64,000 nt of DNA from Fragilaria crotonensis (GCA_022925895.1 JAKSYS010000002.1:248001-312000), one strand, 5' to 3'. Shown: positions 10,601 through 22,354, counted from the stretch's first letter. Notes: generated by a model from the letters alone, not told the origin. A program made the numbers and translations.

Positions 10601-13345
10601 CGCACATCCAACTCGTCGCGGGGACTTGACGGCCGATGCCCATTGGAGAGGATTACAGGCGAGTCAGTCGACATCTCCGAATACCTTGACTTTGGTTTCT
10701 TCGACCGCGTGTGGTATAAAGAAAACGCCGGCCTTGGAGAAACCAAGATGGGAAGGTGGCTCGGTGTCTCACATCGGGTCGGATCCCTCATGTCGTATTG
10801 GGTTCTGACTGAAGAATGTCGTGTCATGTCCCGGACTACGGTGCAGAGAGTAACAAACTTGGAGATCCAGACTGATGAAGTGAAGGCGAGGTGCCAACAC
10901 TTTGACGATCGAACTAAGAGGTTGAACACTGGAGAGGATCTCCCTTATGTGGACGCACCAAACGTTAACCCGGCTGACTGGGGCGATAACCCTCATGAGT
11001 TCGACCAAGAATTCCAAGATGAGTTCGACAGAGTCGTAAGCGATCCCATGCTGCCCGAGGCCGACGAACAGTTCACCCCAGACATTTACGATGACACATA
11101 TCTAAACATGGAGCTGGCGCTGCCAAGGAGTGGGGGCGAAGTAGAGCTTGGTCGAGTGACCAAGCGGCTCCGTGACAAGGATGGGCTGCCCATCGGGACA
11201 GCTCACGACAACCCGATCCTGGATACTCGAGTCTATGAAGTTGAGTTCCCGGACGGGCACAAAGCGTCGCTTTCAGCAAACACCATCGCCGAAAATCTCT
11301 TCGCACAGGTCGACGACGAAGGCAACCGCCATGTGTTGTTTGACGAGGTCGTCACACATCGGACCAACGGCAAGGAAGTGCGAATGCAGGACGCATTTGT
11401 CACGACGTCTCAAGGCACGAAGCGACGAAGAGACGACGCAAGGTTGGGAGATGCTGATTAAGTGGAAAGACGGCAGCACCACTTGGGTTGCTCTAAAGGA
11501 CATGAAGGAGGCGTACCCAGTGCAAGTTGCCGAGTACGCTGTCTCAGCAAGGATCGCAGACGAACCGGCCTTCGCCTGGTGGGTTCCGTTTACTCTAAAG
11601 AAGCGAAATCGGATAATCGCAAAGGTGAAGTCCAAGTACTGGGTGAAGACGCACAAATTTGGGATTAAGATACCCAAGACTGTGGAAGAAGCCAGAGCAA
11701 TCGATGCTGAAAACGGAAATACGCTGTGGTGGGACGCGATCTGCAAAGAGATGCGCAATGTCCGACCAGCGTTCGAAAAGTGGGACAAAAGTGAGTCCGA
11801 GATGCCAGTTGGGTATCAGGAAGTCAAGTGCCATCTGATATTTGACATCAAGATGGGAGAGAATTTCCGCCGGAAGGCACGATTCGTCGCCGGCGGCCGT
11901 AGCGAAGTACCAAGCACACTGACCTATGCGTCGGTGGTGTCACGGGATTCCGTTCGTATTGCCTTGACGATTGCAGCTTTGAATGACCTGAAGGTCATGG
12001 CTTGTGACATTCAGAACGCCTATCTCACGGCTGATTGTCGTGAGAAGATTTATACTCGCGCCGGACCCGAATTCGGATCCGAAGCGGGTACTATCTTCTT
12101 GGTTAAGAAAGCCCTGTACGGACTCAAGTCTGCTGGGGCGGCATTTCGCGCGTTACTGGCGGAAACGTTACACGACATGGGCTACGTGCCAACAAAAGCG
12201 GACCCCGATGTATGGCTCAGGCCAGCCGTCAAGGCAGATGGCTTCCAGTACTATGAGCTGGTCCTTTGTTACGTTGACGACGTATTGGCCATATCAATGG
12301 ACCCGGAGACGACCTTGAACGCACTTAAGACAACCTTCACGTTGAAGGATAACAAGATCGAGCCTCCGGAAATGTACCTGGAGCCCAGCTTGGGAAGCTT
12401 GATGTCGATGGGGTATCCTGTTGGACAATGTCGGCAGAAAAATATGTTACTGCAGCAGTCAAGAACGTCGAGGAGGCATTGTCAAAGCGAGGATTACGTC
12501 TGCCATCCAAGTGCTATACTCCGTTGCCCACGGATTATAAACCGGAACTTGAAACGTCTCCGGAATTGAAGGCCGACGGGGTCCAATATTATCAGGAACT
12601 CATCGGGATCTTACGATGGGCCGTCGAGCTTGGCAGAGTGGACATACTGCTTGAAACCTCTCTAATGTCTACGTACCTGGCGATGCCGAGGAGCGGGCAT
12701 TTGGAACATGTTTATCGTATGTTCGGGTTTTTAAAACTCTATCCAAAGCGGAAGTTGGCATTTGATCCGCAGCATCCCAAAATCAGTGAACGTATGTTCA
12801 CTCGATACGACTGGCGGGACTTCTACCGTGATGTGAGCGAAGCGATTCCGGATAATATGCCAGCTCCACGCGGGAACTCTATGTCCACTCATTGTTTTGT
12901 GGATGCCAGCCACGGTAGTGACCGCGTGACACGACGATCACAGTCCGGGATACTCATCTTTTGTAACCGCGCCCCTATCATTTGGTACAGTAAGCGCCAG
13001 AATACGGTTGAGACAAGCACGTTTGGAAGTGAATTCCAGGCAATCAAGAATGCGGTTGAGTTGACTGAAGCCCTACGGTACAAACTTCGCATGTTTGGCG
13101 TACCGATCGAAGGGGCAACTAATGTGTTTTGCGACAACGAAGCTGTCTACAAAAATACGTCGCTCCCCGAGTCAACCCTAAAGAAGAAGCATCATTCAAT
13201 CGCTTATCATCGTTGTCGGGAAGCGGTGGCAGCTGGTACTGTTCGTGTTGCTAAGGAAGGAACGAAAACCAATCTGGCAGATTTATTCACGAAGATACTT
13301 CCCCAGGCACGACGTGAGGAATTGTTAGATAAGTTCACGTATTAA
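10583..13345 (+). pseudogene. Integrase C-terminus, reverse transcriptase and RNase H of the first copia element
   Basis: The part at 10583-11461 is the acidic integrase C-terminal region. A chromodomain-like segment (IKWKDGSTTWVALKDMKEAY) spans the frame change near 11450. Reverse transcriptase reads from about 11560 to 12420, with the motifs RKARFVAGG, CDIQNAYL, KALYGLKSAG and YVDDVLA. RNase H follows in another frame (12428-13345), with FVDASHGSD, TFGSEFQAIK, CDNEAVYKN and the KKHHSIAYHRCRE segment. The stop is at 13345, 56 bp before the 3' LTR. Each domain looks conserved, so loss of function rests only on the frame breaks. Confidence 0.9.
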
Positions 13346-13401
13346 CCATCGTCGGAATGTGGTCGAGTTGTGACCATCGGCATGTCACAGCTCGAGGGGA
13401 C

Positions 13402-13626
13402 CGAGAAAACCCAGAAGTTCTGTGGTAACGGTTGGAGTTCTTCCGACCGGTAGCGGGACGTTACGGATTATATGTGTAACAGTAAAGTTAGCGACAAGGT
13501 GCTCGTACCCGCCATCGGGTCCGAGCTCACTCTTTTGACTAATCTAGGTCTTATCGTTTATCTAATCAATCGTAAGTAGTAATCGATGGGACGTTGTCAT
13601 CATCGTTTACTATCACATTTGTTCGG
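13402..13626 (+). repeat. 3' LTR of the first copia element
   Basis: The repeat is a near-identical copy of 7195-7419. A short purine-rich run (GAGGGGA, 13394-13400) precedes it and is the likely polypurine tract for plus-strand priming. Confidence 0.95.
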
Positions 13627-15557
13627 CAGGGTTGAGTTGTTGGACTCACTGAAGTAAAATTTGGTCTTTGACGTCACCATTGGAATTATGTTGGTCGTTG
13701 GTCGAGCCAGTGATCTTCAAATTGTCGCACTTGTAGCATCAGCCTGACTAACCCTAGAGCTATTGTGATCATCATTGTCTTCGAATTCAAAAGGTATGAT
13801 TGACTTACTAGGCTGATGCAAAGCCTTGGCAAACTTTGTGAAATATATGAAGTGCCTTTGAGAAGATTTGTGCAGTCAGGACATTTCAATGACAACTGTG
13901 GAACAAGTGGCTGCCAGCGGAGACTTGGGTAGATGCACGTAAATGCCAAATCTCATTTATCAGGCATTGATGCATTGACAAAGGTGGGACCTTTTAATTG
14001 CTGTAATGCAAAGGAGCCGAAGCAGTTGTTCTGTTGATGGTGCGTAGAAAGATGTCACACTGTGATGGAACCAACAAAACATTTCTTGGGGTTAACTTAC
14101 ACCAAGCTGTTTCAAATTGCGACTAACAAGAACACACAAGCTTTCCATCCCCTTATTGGGTGTTGGAAGGAAAAGGGTTTAGATTTAGTAGCAAAAAATC
14201 TACCATTCACCAAGCAGCAACATGACCTTTAGCACCGTTGAATGATTTACTATTGTCACCGCTAGCCACTAGTAGCAGCACCAACCAAAATCAGAAACCT
14301 AGTGTCAAGTGCCCCAAGAGTCAAGAAGAAAGATAATGAATGGTTGTTTGGGATGTTTCATGCTCATTCTTTTCATATCCTCCCATCAGGATGTCATTTG
14401 TGGGACAGAGATGTAATGCCCACTGTGATTGAAACATGTTTTACGCTTCACAACTGAAAAATATTATTCATTGTAGGCACACATACCACATTAATCTATG
14501 GTGGTACATTCACAATGCTGGGTTCTAGGGTACATATCCAAAACCCCTTTCATGATTGGACCTTGTTCTTGAGATGAACAAGCATGATATAGCCATGATA
14601 GGCAGGGGCTATGATGAATGACATTAAGGAGGACTCTCAAGTACCACAATGGGATTATGCACATCATGACCAGAAAGTGAAACCATGCACAATTCACGTA
14701 GTACATAAGAGACGTTTACAAAGTACACAAGAAAAGGGTCTATCTGTTGTTGTTTTGTGTTTTGGCCAGTTTGGGATTTGGACTCTAGAATGAAAGTGGT
14801 GCAAATCGAGAAATCGAATTCAAATACTCTATATATGGCAAATTACAATATACTATTACCTTTCACACATTTTCTATTGTCACTTTTTTAATGTATACTC
14901 CTACTACAATGCACAACGTACTACGTAGTACTGGAGTGAAGAGTGCAACTTATCCAACAACGAAATAGGATCTTACTCCGGACTCAGGAGGTACAATCTA
15001 CTCTTCTCTCTACTAGTAGAGCACCTTTTCATGCATATACCTACCGGTAGAGTAACAGCGATACCAAGCATTTCTTGGGAAAGATGGCACAGTACATAAC
15101 AAACTATATACACTGTATCAGAAATCAGAAATGACTGGCTCGAAAAAAGGACAGACGATAAGGCGGGCTCCCACTCCTGTTCTACTGCAGTACGTAGTAC
15201 TAGTATCACTACCGGCTAGCAGGTGTACGACTACCATAGGTAGTATGTATGAGAAATGCCACCCCAGGTGTCCCACCGTTCGACACCAGCAAAACTGGAG
15301 AAGTGACTACCGGTTCTCTACTCTAGAGAGTCTCTAGCTAGAGTAGAGACAAGCATTAAATACCAGTCGGTTGGCTGAAATCTTGAGGCTTTACTCTTCA
15401 CCCACACCAGAGTAGAGAGAAGTGAGTGCAATAGTCACGCTTGTTATCGAAACACTTCTGAAGTATCACATCTATGAATGATTGATAGGAAATTCGAACT
15501 CTAAGCACGAGGTAATGGCACGCATCATCGGAAGAATCATCACCCCTAAGTGAATGC
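13627..15557. other. Gene-poor interval, old repeat-like sequence
   Basis: The stretch is AT-rich, with only short open frames and no recognisable domain. It contains a CTACCGGTAG palindrome at 15041-15050 and other short inverted repeats built on CTAGTAG and CTCTAGAG (about 15310-15350). It resembles other gene-poor stretches of the window and is probably decayed transposon DNA, but I could not assign a family. Confidence 0.4.
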
Positions 15558-16256
15558 CTAAGTGGCTGTCGGGCTTCCACCCCCTCCTGTTCCAATCAAC
15601 ATGCCGAACAAATTAGATCGGACTGCCGTCATCACACCTCGCTGAGCGTATTCAGAAGTCATTTGTTGAAACTTAGCCTTCTGGTCCGAGGAACATTTGT
15701 AATATCCATACACGTTTGCAAGACTTAACGATAGTGCCATGGTCACAACCAAGAGCCAGCCCACCTGAAGCCTCAAGAGACCGAACAAAAAGAGGAAACT
15801 CCAAATAACAGGAGTTACATAAAGGACGGTCCAGAAGATGGTCGAATCGACCTTATTGGAGGCAGCTTCTCCTTTAGATTCGAATATCCATCGCGTAGTG
15901 TCGCCATCAACTTGATTCCACCACCTCAATCCCACCAACAAGCGACCAGTGATATTCTTCACCACCCAGAAGTCAGCCGCCAAAAGCAAAATACAGACAA
16001 CAGTGACTGTGATGAAATGCGCACCGCTCGTTCCTCCCTTGCCATTGCCTGAGAACCAACCGCCAAAAATGTAGAGAAAGACAGACGCGCCCTTGAAGAG
16101 ACAGTGAAAGATGCAAGCCACAGGATGCGCAGAATTGCGCAAGGACAAGGTCGTGCCTTGGTCCTGCGGTGACATGTCCTGCGGATACACACTCGAATCC
16201 ATATTGCCCGAAAGGACAGGCTCACCCTCAACGTGAAAGTGCAAGTCGTGCGACAT
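15558..16256 (-). CDS. TVP23: TVP23/FAM18 Golgi membrane protein
   Basis: The single-exon gene encodes 232 residues, the usual length for the family. TVP23 proteins are small four-helix membrane proteins of late Golgi compartments, linked to vesicle traffic and retrieval to the trans-Golgi. Supporting motifs are HPVACIFHCLFKGASVFLYIF in the first hydrophobic segment, DFWVVKNITGRLLVGLRWWN in the conserved middle, then FESKG, DSTIFWTVLY and a last membrane pair ending in NVYGYYKCS. At least four hydrophobic stretches lie at about residues 46-65, 76-98, 146-165 and 168-188. The glycine-rich C-terminus (GTGGGGSP) is typical. The start at 16256 is the only ATG that keeps the conserved N-terminal part. 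The gene lies between the two retroelements and is intact. Confidence 0.93.
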   Translation of the reverse strand: MSHDLHFHVEGEPVLSGNMDSSVYPQDMSPQDQGTTLSLRNSAHPVACIFHCLFKGASVFLYIFGGWFSGNGKGGTSGAHFITVTVVCILLLAADFWVVKNITGRLLVGLRWWNQVDGDTTRWIFESKGEAASNKVDSTIFWTVLYVTPVIWSFLFLFGLLRLQVGWLLVVTMALSLSLANVYGYYKCSSDQKAKFQQMTSEYAQRGVMTAVRSNLFGMLIGTGGGGSPTAT

Positions 16257-16528
16257 AGCAGGGGACGATGGGCGCAGATTGCAGAGGAATTCAATGGAGT
16301 CTACTTCAAGTGTTCGGCCTAGTCAGTGGTCGGTGGTGCTATGTTGCAGGTTCAGCAGCAGATCCCTCGACCCACCCCTCTCCGGTCCCGATGTGTATTG
16401 CTCGTTCTGGGAAGGTACCAGGTACAAGTAGTACCAGTACTTGTACTACATAGGATGTGCGAATACTGTTTTGGTAAATCTTTCTCTGGAGCGCTGTACT
16501 CTACTACTAGCTAGTGACACTAGTAGTA
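16257..16528. other. Upstream region of TVP23, rich in short palindromes
   Basis: The stretch holds overlapping GGTACCAGGTAC- and CTACTACTAG-type inverted repeats (16410-16450 and 16500-16530). It presumably carries the TVP23 promoter. No gene is seen. The large retroelement inserted at its far end. Confidence 0.4.
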
Positions 16529-16533
16529 GTAGA
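16529..16533. repeat. Target-site duplication, left copy (GTAGA)
   Basis: This 5-bp sequence directly precedes the 5' LTR and is repeated exactly at 28271-28275 after the 3' LTR. It marks the insertion point. Confidence 0.9.
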
Positions 16534-17129
16534 TGTTAGGATTCTACCGTCACTCTGTCACACTGTCTCTCGTCTTACTGTAAGGTTAAATACCATACGG
16601 TAATACAGTCGACAGTCCTTTATTTTTTCTTAGTCTGTCCGTGACCCGTTCCCGTAGAATTCTACGGATCAGAACCTGGTACTACCGGTCTGCAACACAA
16701 AACTATTTGAATTTACTCCCTATGTAATTCAAATCATGAGTGTTGTTGATAACTTCAACAACACTCTTTTTACTATGGACAACACTTCCCAAACACCACT
16801 CAGGAAGTGGGACTAAGACAACACTTCATTTGTGAGACTCCAACTAATGTTGCAAGTCTCACCTTCATTTTTCATCCCAATTCATCTTATAATTTCCACA
16901 AACCAAAAACAGTAAAGGCCTTTACTAGTTAGCATCTACATTTTTCTACATCTTTGTACCAACAAATCTACCGCCATGGTGTATGTCTTCAAAACACCAT
17001 CGCCCAAAGCTGGACGATCCGTCAGGTTCGCTTCCTCACCCGTCAAGTCCAACGTTAGACTTCTAGGTCCTACTAACCTTAAGTCTACCGTCGGCCAGTA
17101 CTCGTGTACCGATCACACGAACACTGTCA
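16534..17129 (+). repeat. 5' LTR of the large copia element
   Basis: The 596-bp LTR starts TG and ends CA. It matches 27677-28270 with about six substitutions and two single-base T-run differences. It contains the 16-bp palindrome CCGTAGAATTCTACGG (16652-16667), three successive hairpins at 16738-16860, and the first ATG of the element's long 5' reading frame (16976). The next bases (TGGTTGCTCG, from 17130) begin with the TGG expected of a primer-binding site. Confidence 0.96.
16738..16860 (+). promoter_or_regulatory. Three consecutive hairpins in the LTR leader
   Basis: Stem 1 is GAGTGTTGTTGA (16738-16749) paired with TCAACAACACTC (16755-16766) around a 5-base loop. Stem 2 is CACTTCC (16783-16789) with GGAAGTG (16803-16809). 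Stem 3 is GAGACT plus CAAC (16834-16844) with GTTG plus AGTCTC (16849-16860). All three recur in the 3' LTR. They are seen directly; a role in packaging, dimerisation or translation is inference. Confidence 0.55.
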
Positions 17130-20100
17130 TGGTTGCTCGCCTCGAACCACCGGTCCAAGGCTCTACCGTCGAGAGAAATTACTCGTCCGATCATTGGGCG
17201 AACCTTCGTACGGCCGTTAACAATTTGAGTTTAACTGCTATTAATTTCCCTCTCCTCACGGACTCGCCAGCAGCAAATTTAAACTCCCCATTGAAGAACA
17301 GAAGCTTCCCCAAGTCCACCATGAAGAACGCCATCCCGCCCACCCTTGCCCCTCGCATCTCTAGGTCCGCCCGTAAGGCCGAAGACCGCGATGCCTTCGA
17401 CGATAACGTCGACGTCCGCGCCCCCATCGGCGCGAATCCTGTCCCTCCCGATACGCCAACCTATCCTGGCCTCTATCATGGAGCCTTAGCTTTCGGATCT
17501 CCCAGAGGATCCAAGCATCAACGTGTCCACCGTTTTCCTTCTCCCAACACTACCCCTGATGACGATCAGGATCAACCAATTAAGAAGAAGAGGCGCACCT
17601 CCATCAAGAAAGGTCCCCAAGCCGCCTACCATGCCAACAATTCCGACGACAATTTCGACCAGATCATCCAGGAGGATCGCAACCTCCACTTCCATGAGCG
17701 CAACAACAAGATTGCAGCTCCTTCCACTCAGGGCACCAACATTAGCCACAGGGCTACCACTCCAACCAAGATGGCTGCAAAGATGCAAGCCACTTCTCCA
17801 ACTACTCCAACTACTACTTCAATCACTACGGATGACAACAAAAAGGGCACAAATACTGAACCAGATGATCAAACTACAAAGAATTATGCATCTACCAATG
17901 TTGCCTACAAGGACATTGGACCTACAGATGATAATTATGAGGACAGGACTACAATTACTACAACTACCAACTCCAACAACAGCACCAGTTTCAACATGCT
18001 GGACCATCCACACTCCACAACTGACATCGCGGACGCCAACGCCGCCATCCAAACACCACCAAAAGAGCTTACTTCGCCTCCTACGGCTACCTCGAAGCGC
18101 AGGCATCGCGCTCGCAGATTTTATCCCCGTCGTCGCCCTCGCACGTCGCGACCCCAAATCGATCCATACGACGATCCGACGTCGCTGCAATACCTCTCTC
18201 AAGACGTCCTGGATTTAATTGACGCCGCTTTTTCCAACTCTTCTTTCCGCCTCGTGCTCCGTCCCGACAACGAAGGCGATTCGCGCCCGAGCTCGCTTGT
18301 AAGAACCGATCAGCACGCGCCAAATTCCGATCATCACCTCCCCCACTATCACAGCAATTTGAAAATGGATATTATCGACATGGCTCGCTACGTTTGCACA
18401 ATTCACACGTTCACCGAAGATGAGGAGCCAATTAAAGCCTCATATTCCCTGGGGACGATCCAAGACGACGTTGACGAGATCATCAGAGCCACTGGGAACA
18501 TGTATTTGATGTCAGTTCAAAACACACTCACCATGATCGCACACGCGCTGGTACGCCACACTACGCGATGCCAGGCGCCACAGTACAGCCTTCTCAGCAA
18601 CATCCCCAAATTTGAGCGAATTCGAAGCGACAGATCTCGAGAAACGACTGTTCAAAGTTCTAAGAGTCATTTCGGCACTTTGGTGGGAACCGACAACTCT
18701 GCAGACTCGCGACTCAAAACTATGACGTCTGATGAGAACCGTGATAACGGCTCTGCTACCCAGCAATTTTGTACTGATTTTTCCCCGATTGACCCAGAAA
18801 TCCCGGATTCCCCCAAAACTCCCACAGCTACCTCGCCTACGTTCTACGAACTATACCCCGAGTACAGCCCCTGCTCTTTCGGAATCCGATCCCGAACCAA
18901 CTCGCAACGACAACTCAACAACCCTCGATTCCGTTTCAAAATTTTCCACGTCAAGTCCGATTCCTGACGTCGTTTTGGAGATTTCCGATTCTGTGAAACG
19001 TTCCGTTAACGGTTCTAACGCATCGCTCTCGTACTGTGCTGCCGTTGACACGGGAAACGCAGCTACTGTCGTTCGTACCGCGGTTTCCTCCCCAACCCAC
19101 AACAATGGGCCTGCAGAGCCCACAATCCGACCGTTTCCTCTGAGACTTTGACCTATTTGGATGTTCAGCACCCTGTCCCAATCAAATTGGAAGATTTGCC
19201 AAGCTCCCAAGCTGATGATGCCGATGTTTTCCTTGCCGATCATTGTTACTCCTGCAGTAATAATGACTCAACTAGGAAACTGTTAACTTTATCCTGATGC
19301 CGACCCAGATCCGCTACCAGAAGTTGCAAACGACCCTGATCCCGAACCAATGGACATTGTTGAAGATGATCTTGACAATAATGGCGACGCTAACCGAGAT
19401 ATTGGTGAACCTAATGAGGTACCAAGTGCAGCTATACAACAACTTGTCAGACTACTGCCTCCTCTCGCCCTCCCCACCGTTGCGATCCGCCAACCCCTTG
19501 ACGCCATTCATCACCACCCTTTTCGGATGTTCCAACACTTCCATCACATTCCGTCACGCAACCTGTTTTTCACCGAGGCAATGCTAATGGACACAATCAA
19601 CGGCACGATTCACCTTCGCGACCTACCTCTTTGCGTTCGCACAAGTGCAACTATCTCTGCCTTTTGCATCAACACACTCGCCGACCCACCCGAACTCAAC
19701 ATCATCCGTGGCCTCGACAAGCACTTCATCCACCACATCCTACGTCACGTCATACGCGATCACATGTATATCGACGAACTAATCTCCGGCACCAACATCC
19801 CACTTCTGAACGTACAACCCGATAAACTCTTGCTCCTACGTAGCATGAAGCACACCCTCAATCGCGCTACCAACATGGTCGTCCAGCACCTTAACGACCA
19901 ACAACGCTCCCAGTTCCTGCCCGCCGAACTCCGCGAGCATTCAGCGACATTGACGACGCGTTCCACGACGACCCCCAGACTGTCCGATGGAAACACGATG
20001 CGCAGTCGCCATCATCTACGCGCTCAGATTACTATACATCACGCATCACCGCAACTATTTCAACCGCGACCATGGACTAGCTGAGCACTACTTTTATCCG

Positions 20101-22354
20101 GACCATCTATTCGCAATCGCAAAGGAAATCAAGTCAACTGCCACCGCTCTAAGTCTCCTTCCCGATACAACAACCTTCAACCTCCTGCCCCGTTTTGTTC
20201 ATGATGCCTTTGACGAAGTCGACGACCTATTTCCCGGAACATCCCTCGGCCACCGTTCTGATCAATATTATCGCGACAAACTGCCCTATCTCCAAACGGA
20301 ATTCGAACTCGTGCAACCTTATGTAACGGACTACATCAATTCTTTCCCAACGCCATCCACCGAAGCCAAAGAGATTGCGTCTGACCGAGCCTGCGAATTG
20401 ATTAACGTCGCTCTTTTTCAACATGCTATCATCCATCGTATGTCAAAGAAACGTTCCAAGCAACCTGAACTCAACAACAACCAAGTTTTCATTGGCAACC
20501 TCCCCCCCCTGCAGACATGTTCCTTTCCAGTTTTGCTACCTGCTACCCAATGATCACCAAACCTTCTGATGTCCAACTGACCTTTGACAATGTTACTGAA
20601 GATACTTTGGCCATCAACCATGTGATTTGCAATCCCCTCATCCTTCAGGAGCTCATCTCCATGAACCGATTTGACAGCGACCCTCTCACGTACATGGAGA
20701 TTTACAACCGCCTCACTCCGATAGCAACCGACACCGTCAACGATTCCATTGACTTCCTGCCCCATTTTGAATACGTGCTATTCCGAGTTGTGCAACTGCT
20801 TCATCCCAAAGATCCAACTGGCATTATCAGAGAGAACTACCCACCCACCAATGTTGTTATTTTCCAGGGCTCCCCACTCCAAGCTCCCACCTACTGCTTT
20901 GGCTCCCCAACTGAAATTGCTATCCCTACTCCAACAACTGGTGCCTTTCCCATCAACCTTGACCATTCTGGAGATCCCATCATTGTCAACAATATTTCTG
21001 GTGAAGCCTACAATCGTTCCACAGTTCAACGCCTCTTTCGGACCCAGACTGCCAAACCAATTCATCCTGATCAAGTTAATGACCCGGATTGGATACCACG
21101 CCACACTGCCGATTTACGTCGCCACCCCGATGCCGACTTGTACCACGTTGCCTGCGACCCCAAACGCATCCCGTTTTCCTTGGCTGTCCGCTTGATTCCA
21201 GTTTATACCACAGGCCCCAGTGGACAGACTATTTATCAAGCATGGGCTCTTCCACACCTTAACAATGCCCTCCGCGACCTGAACTGCAACTATTCAACAA
21301 TTTCCTCTCTTACTATCACACTGCAAAGGAAAACCACCCTGAGTTCCCATTCATTGATCTCATGGGATCTGATTCACCTGTTCCAAACTATGGTGAGTCT
21401 AGTTCAAAATGTTTACATTATCCTGGTTGTTATGCTGGTTACTTACCTCTTTCTATCTGTGACAGTCTAAGCTGTCCCAATCAGATAGAATCAGTTGCAA
21501 GTAACAATATAATTACCTTTCAACAGGATAATAGTACATTTTCTGGACCACATTTTGCATGTCTTGCCGTTTCAACTCGCCGTTCATCTTTATTATCGGA
21601 TCCGACTCGAACCCCGGACCCCCAGGACGAAATTCCTGCACAAAACGACCCGCAAACGCAAATTTTTGCACCAAACGAACCCCAAACTGCAATTTTTACA
21701 CACGACGAACACGGCGACGAAATTCCTGCGCAAAATGACACTACCAGCGAAAATCCAACGCAAAACGACACCATCAGCCCGGAAATTCACTCCCAACAGC
21801 TAATTTCCGACGCAGAAACTACATACGACGAACACGCACAAACAACTCAACAACTGCCCGGAACTCAACCAAATCTCGCATTTTTACCACCAAACTCGCC
21901 CGAAACAAGCAGTTCACACACCGAAACACCCTCCAACTCACCTCCAACTGCGAAATCAACAACTGGGCCTCTAAAACGCTTCTCCGATGCATTTTCAGGC
22001 ATTCTCACGCCGAAAAACGTAAAATTACCTCACAATCCGGACGCCACCGACTCGAACCCACAACCTCCGATTTCGACAACTTTTTCGACGACACCCAAAA
22101 TTATACCTACCAAAAAGTTCCCACCCCAAAATTCGAACCCCCAGCCACCAAATCCGTCGCAAAATCTTTCGCAACCCCAAATTCAACACAACGAAATTAT
22201 TCAACCTCCCAGCACGAAATCTGCCAAACCTACGCAAAAATCACCTAATTTTGGAAACGACGACCAAAACCCCCAAAATGCACCAAAATCCGTTGCAACA
22301 CGCCCAACTCCACGCCAGGCGACCCACAACCTTCACATACCCTCCCACTGTTGA
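16976..22354 (+). CDS. Extra 5' coding block of the large copia element, function unknown
   Basis: About 5.4 kb of protein-like sequence lies upstream of gag. It starts at an ATG inside the 5' LTR. The first part (16976-18860) is Ser/Thr/Pro/Asp-rich with two basic, NLS-like clusters (KKKRRTSIKK and KRRHRARRFYPRRR). Coding continues through frame changes near 18860, 19150, 19300, 19950, 20000 and the C8 run at 20502-20509. The section from 19350 to 21390 looks globular and rich in His, Leu and aromatic residues. A 134-bp GT-AG intron at 21393-21526 joins it exactly to the next open frame (21527-22354), a low-complexity region with repeated PAQND- and PNEPQ-type units. I recognise no domain. 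It may be one very long gag-type precursor or a separate accessory protein. Confidence 0.55.
21393..21526 (+). other. Candidate intron inside the large copia element
   Basis: The donor is ATG|GTGAGT at 21393, and the acceptor is TTTCAACAG ending at 21526 after a pyrimidine-rich tract. Removing the 134 bp fuses the upstream frame, which would otherwise stop at 21470, to the downstream frame without a break. Read through, the intron would encode a spurious hydrophobic tail. Confidence 0.6.

Larger units (their letters stand above)
7195..13626 (+). mobile_element. Ty1/copia LTR retrotransposon (diatom CoDi-like), young but frame-broken
   Basis: The element is bounded by two 225-bp direct LTRs that differ at a single base. 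In order it contains a gag-like region, an aspartic protease (ELDSHADT), integrase, reverse transcriptase (YVDD) and RNase H, which is the copia order with integrase before reverse transcriptase. The LTR ends do not show a clear TG...CA. A possible 4-bp target duplication, GCAG, is present if the right end is placed at 13625. Coding frames change at about 8405, 9200, 9900-10200, 10590, 11450 and 12430, so no full polyprotein is readable. The gag has no CCHC zinc knuckle that I can find. Confidence 0.93.

Noticed and set aside
21393-21470. Hydrophobic C-terminal segment considered as an envelope-like membrane anchor of the retroelement
   Set aside because: It coincides with a good GT-AG intron whose removal joins two frames, so it is better explained as intron read-through.
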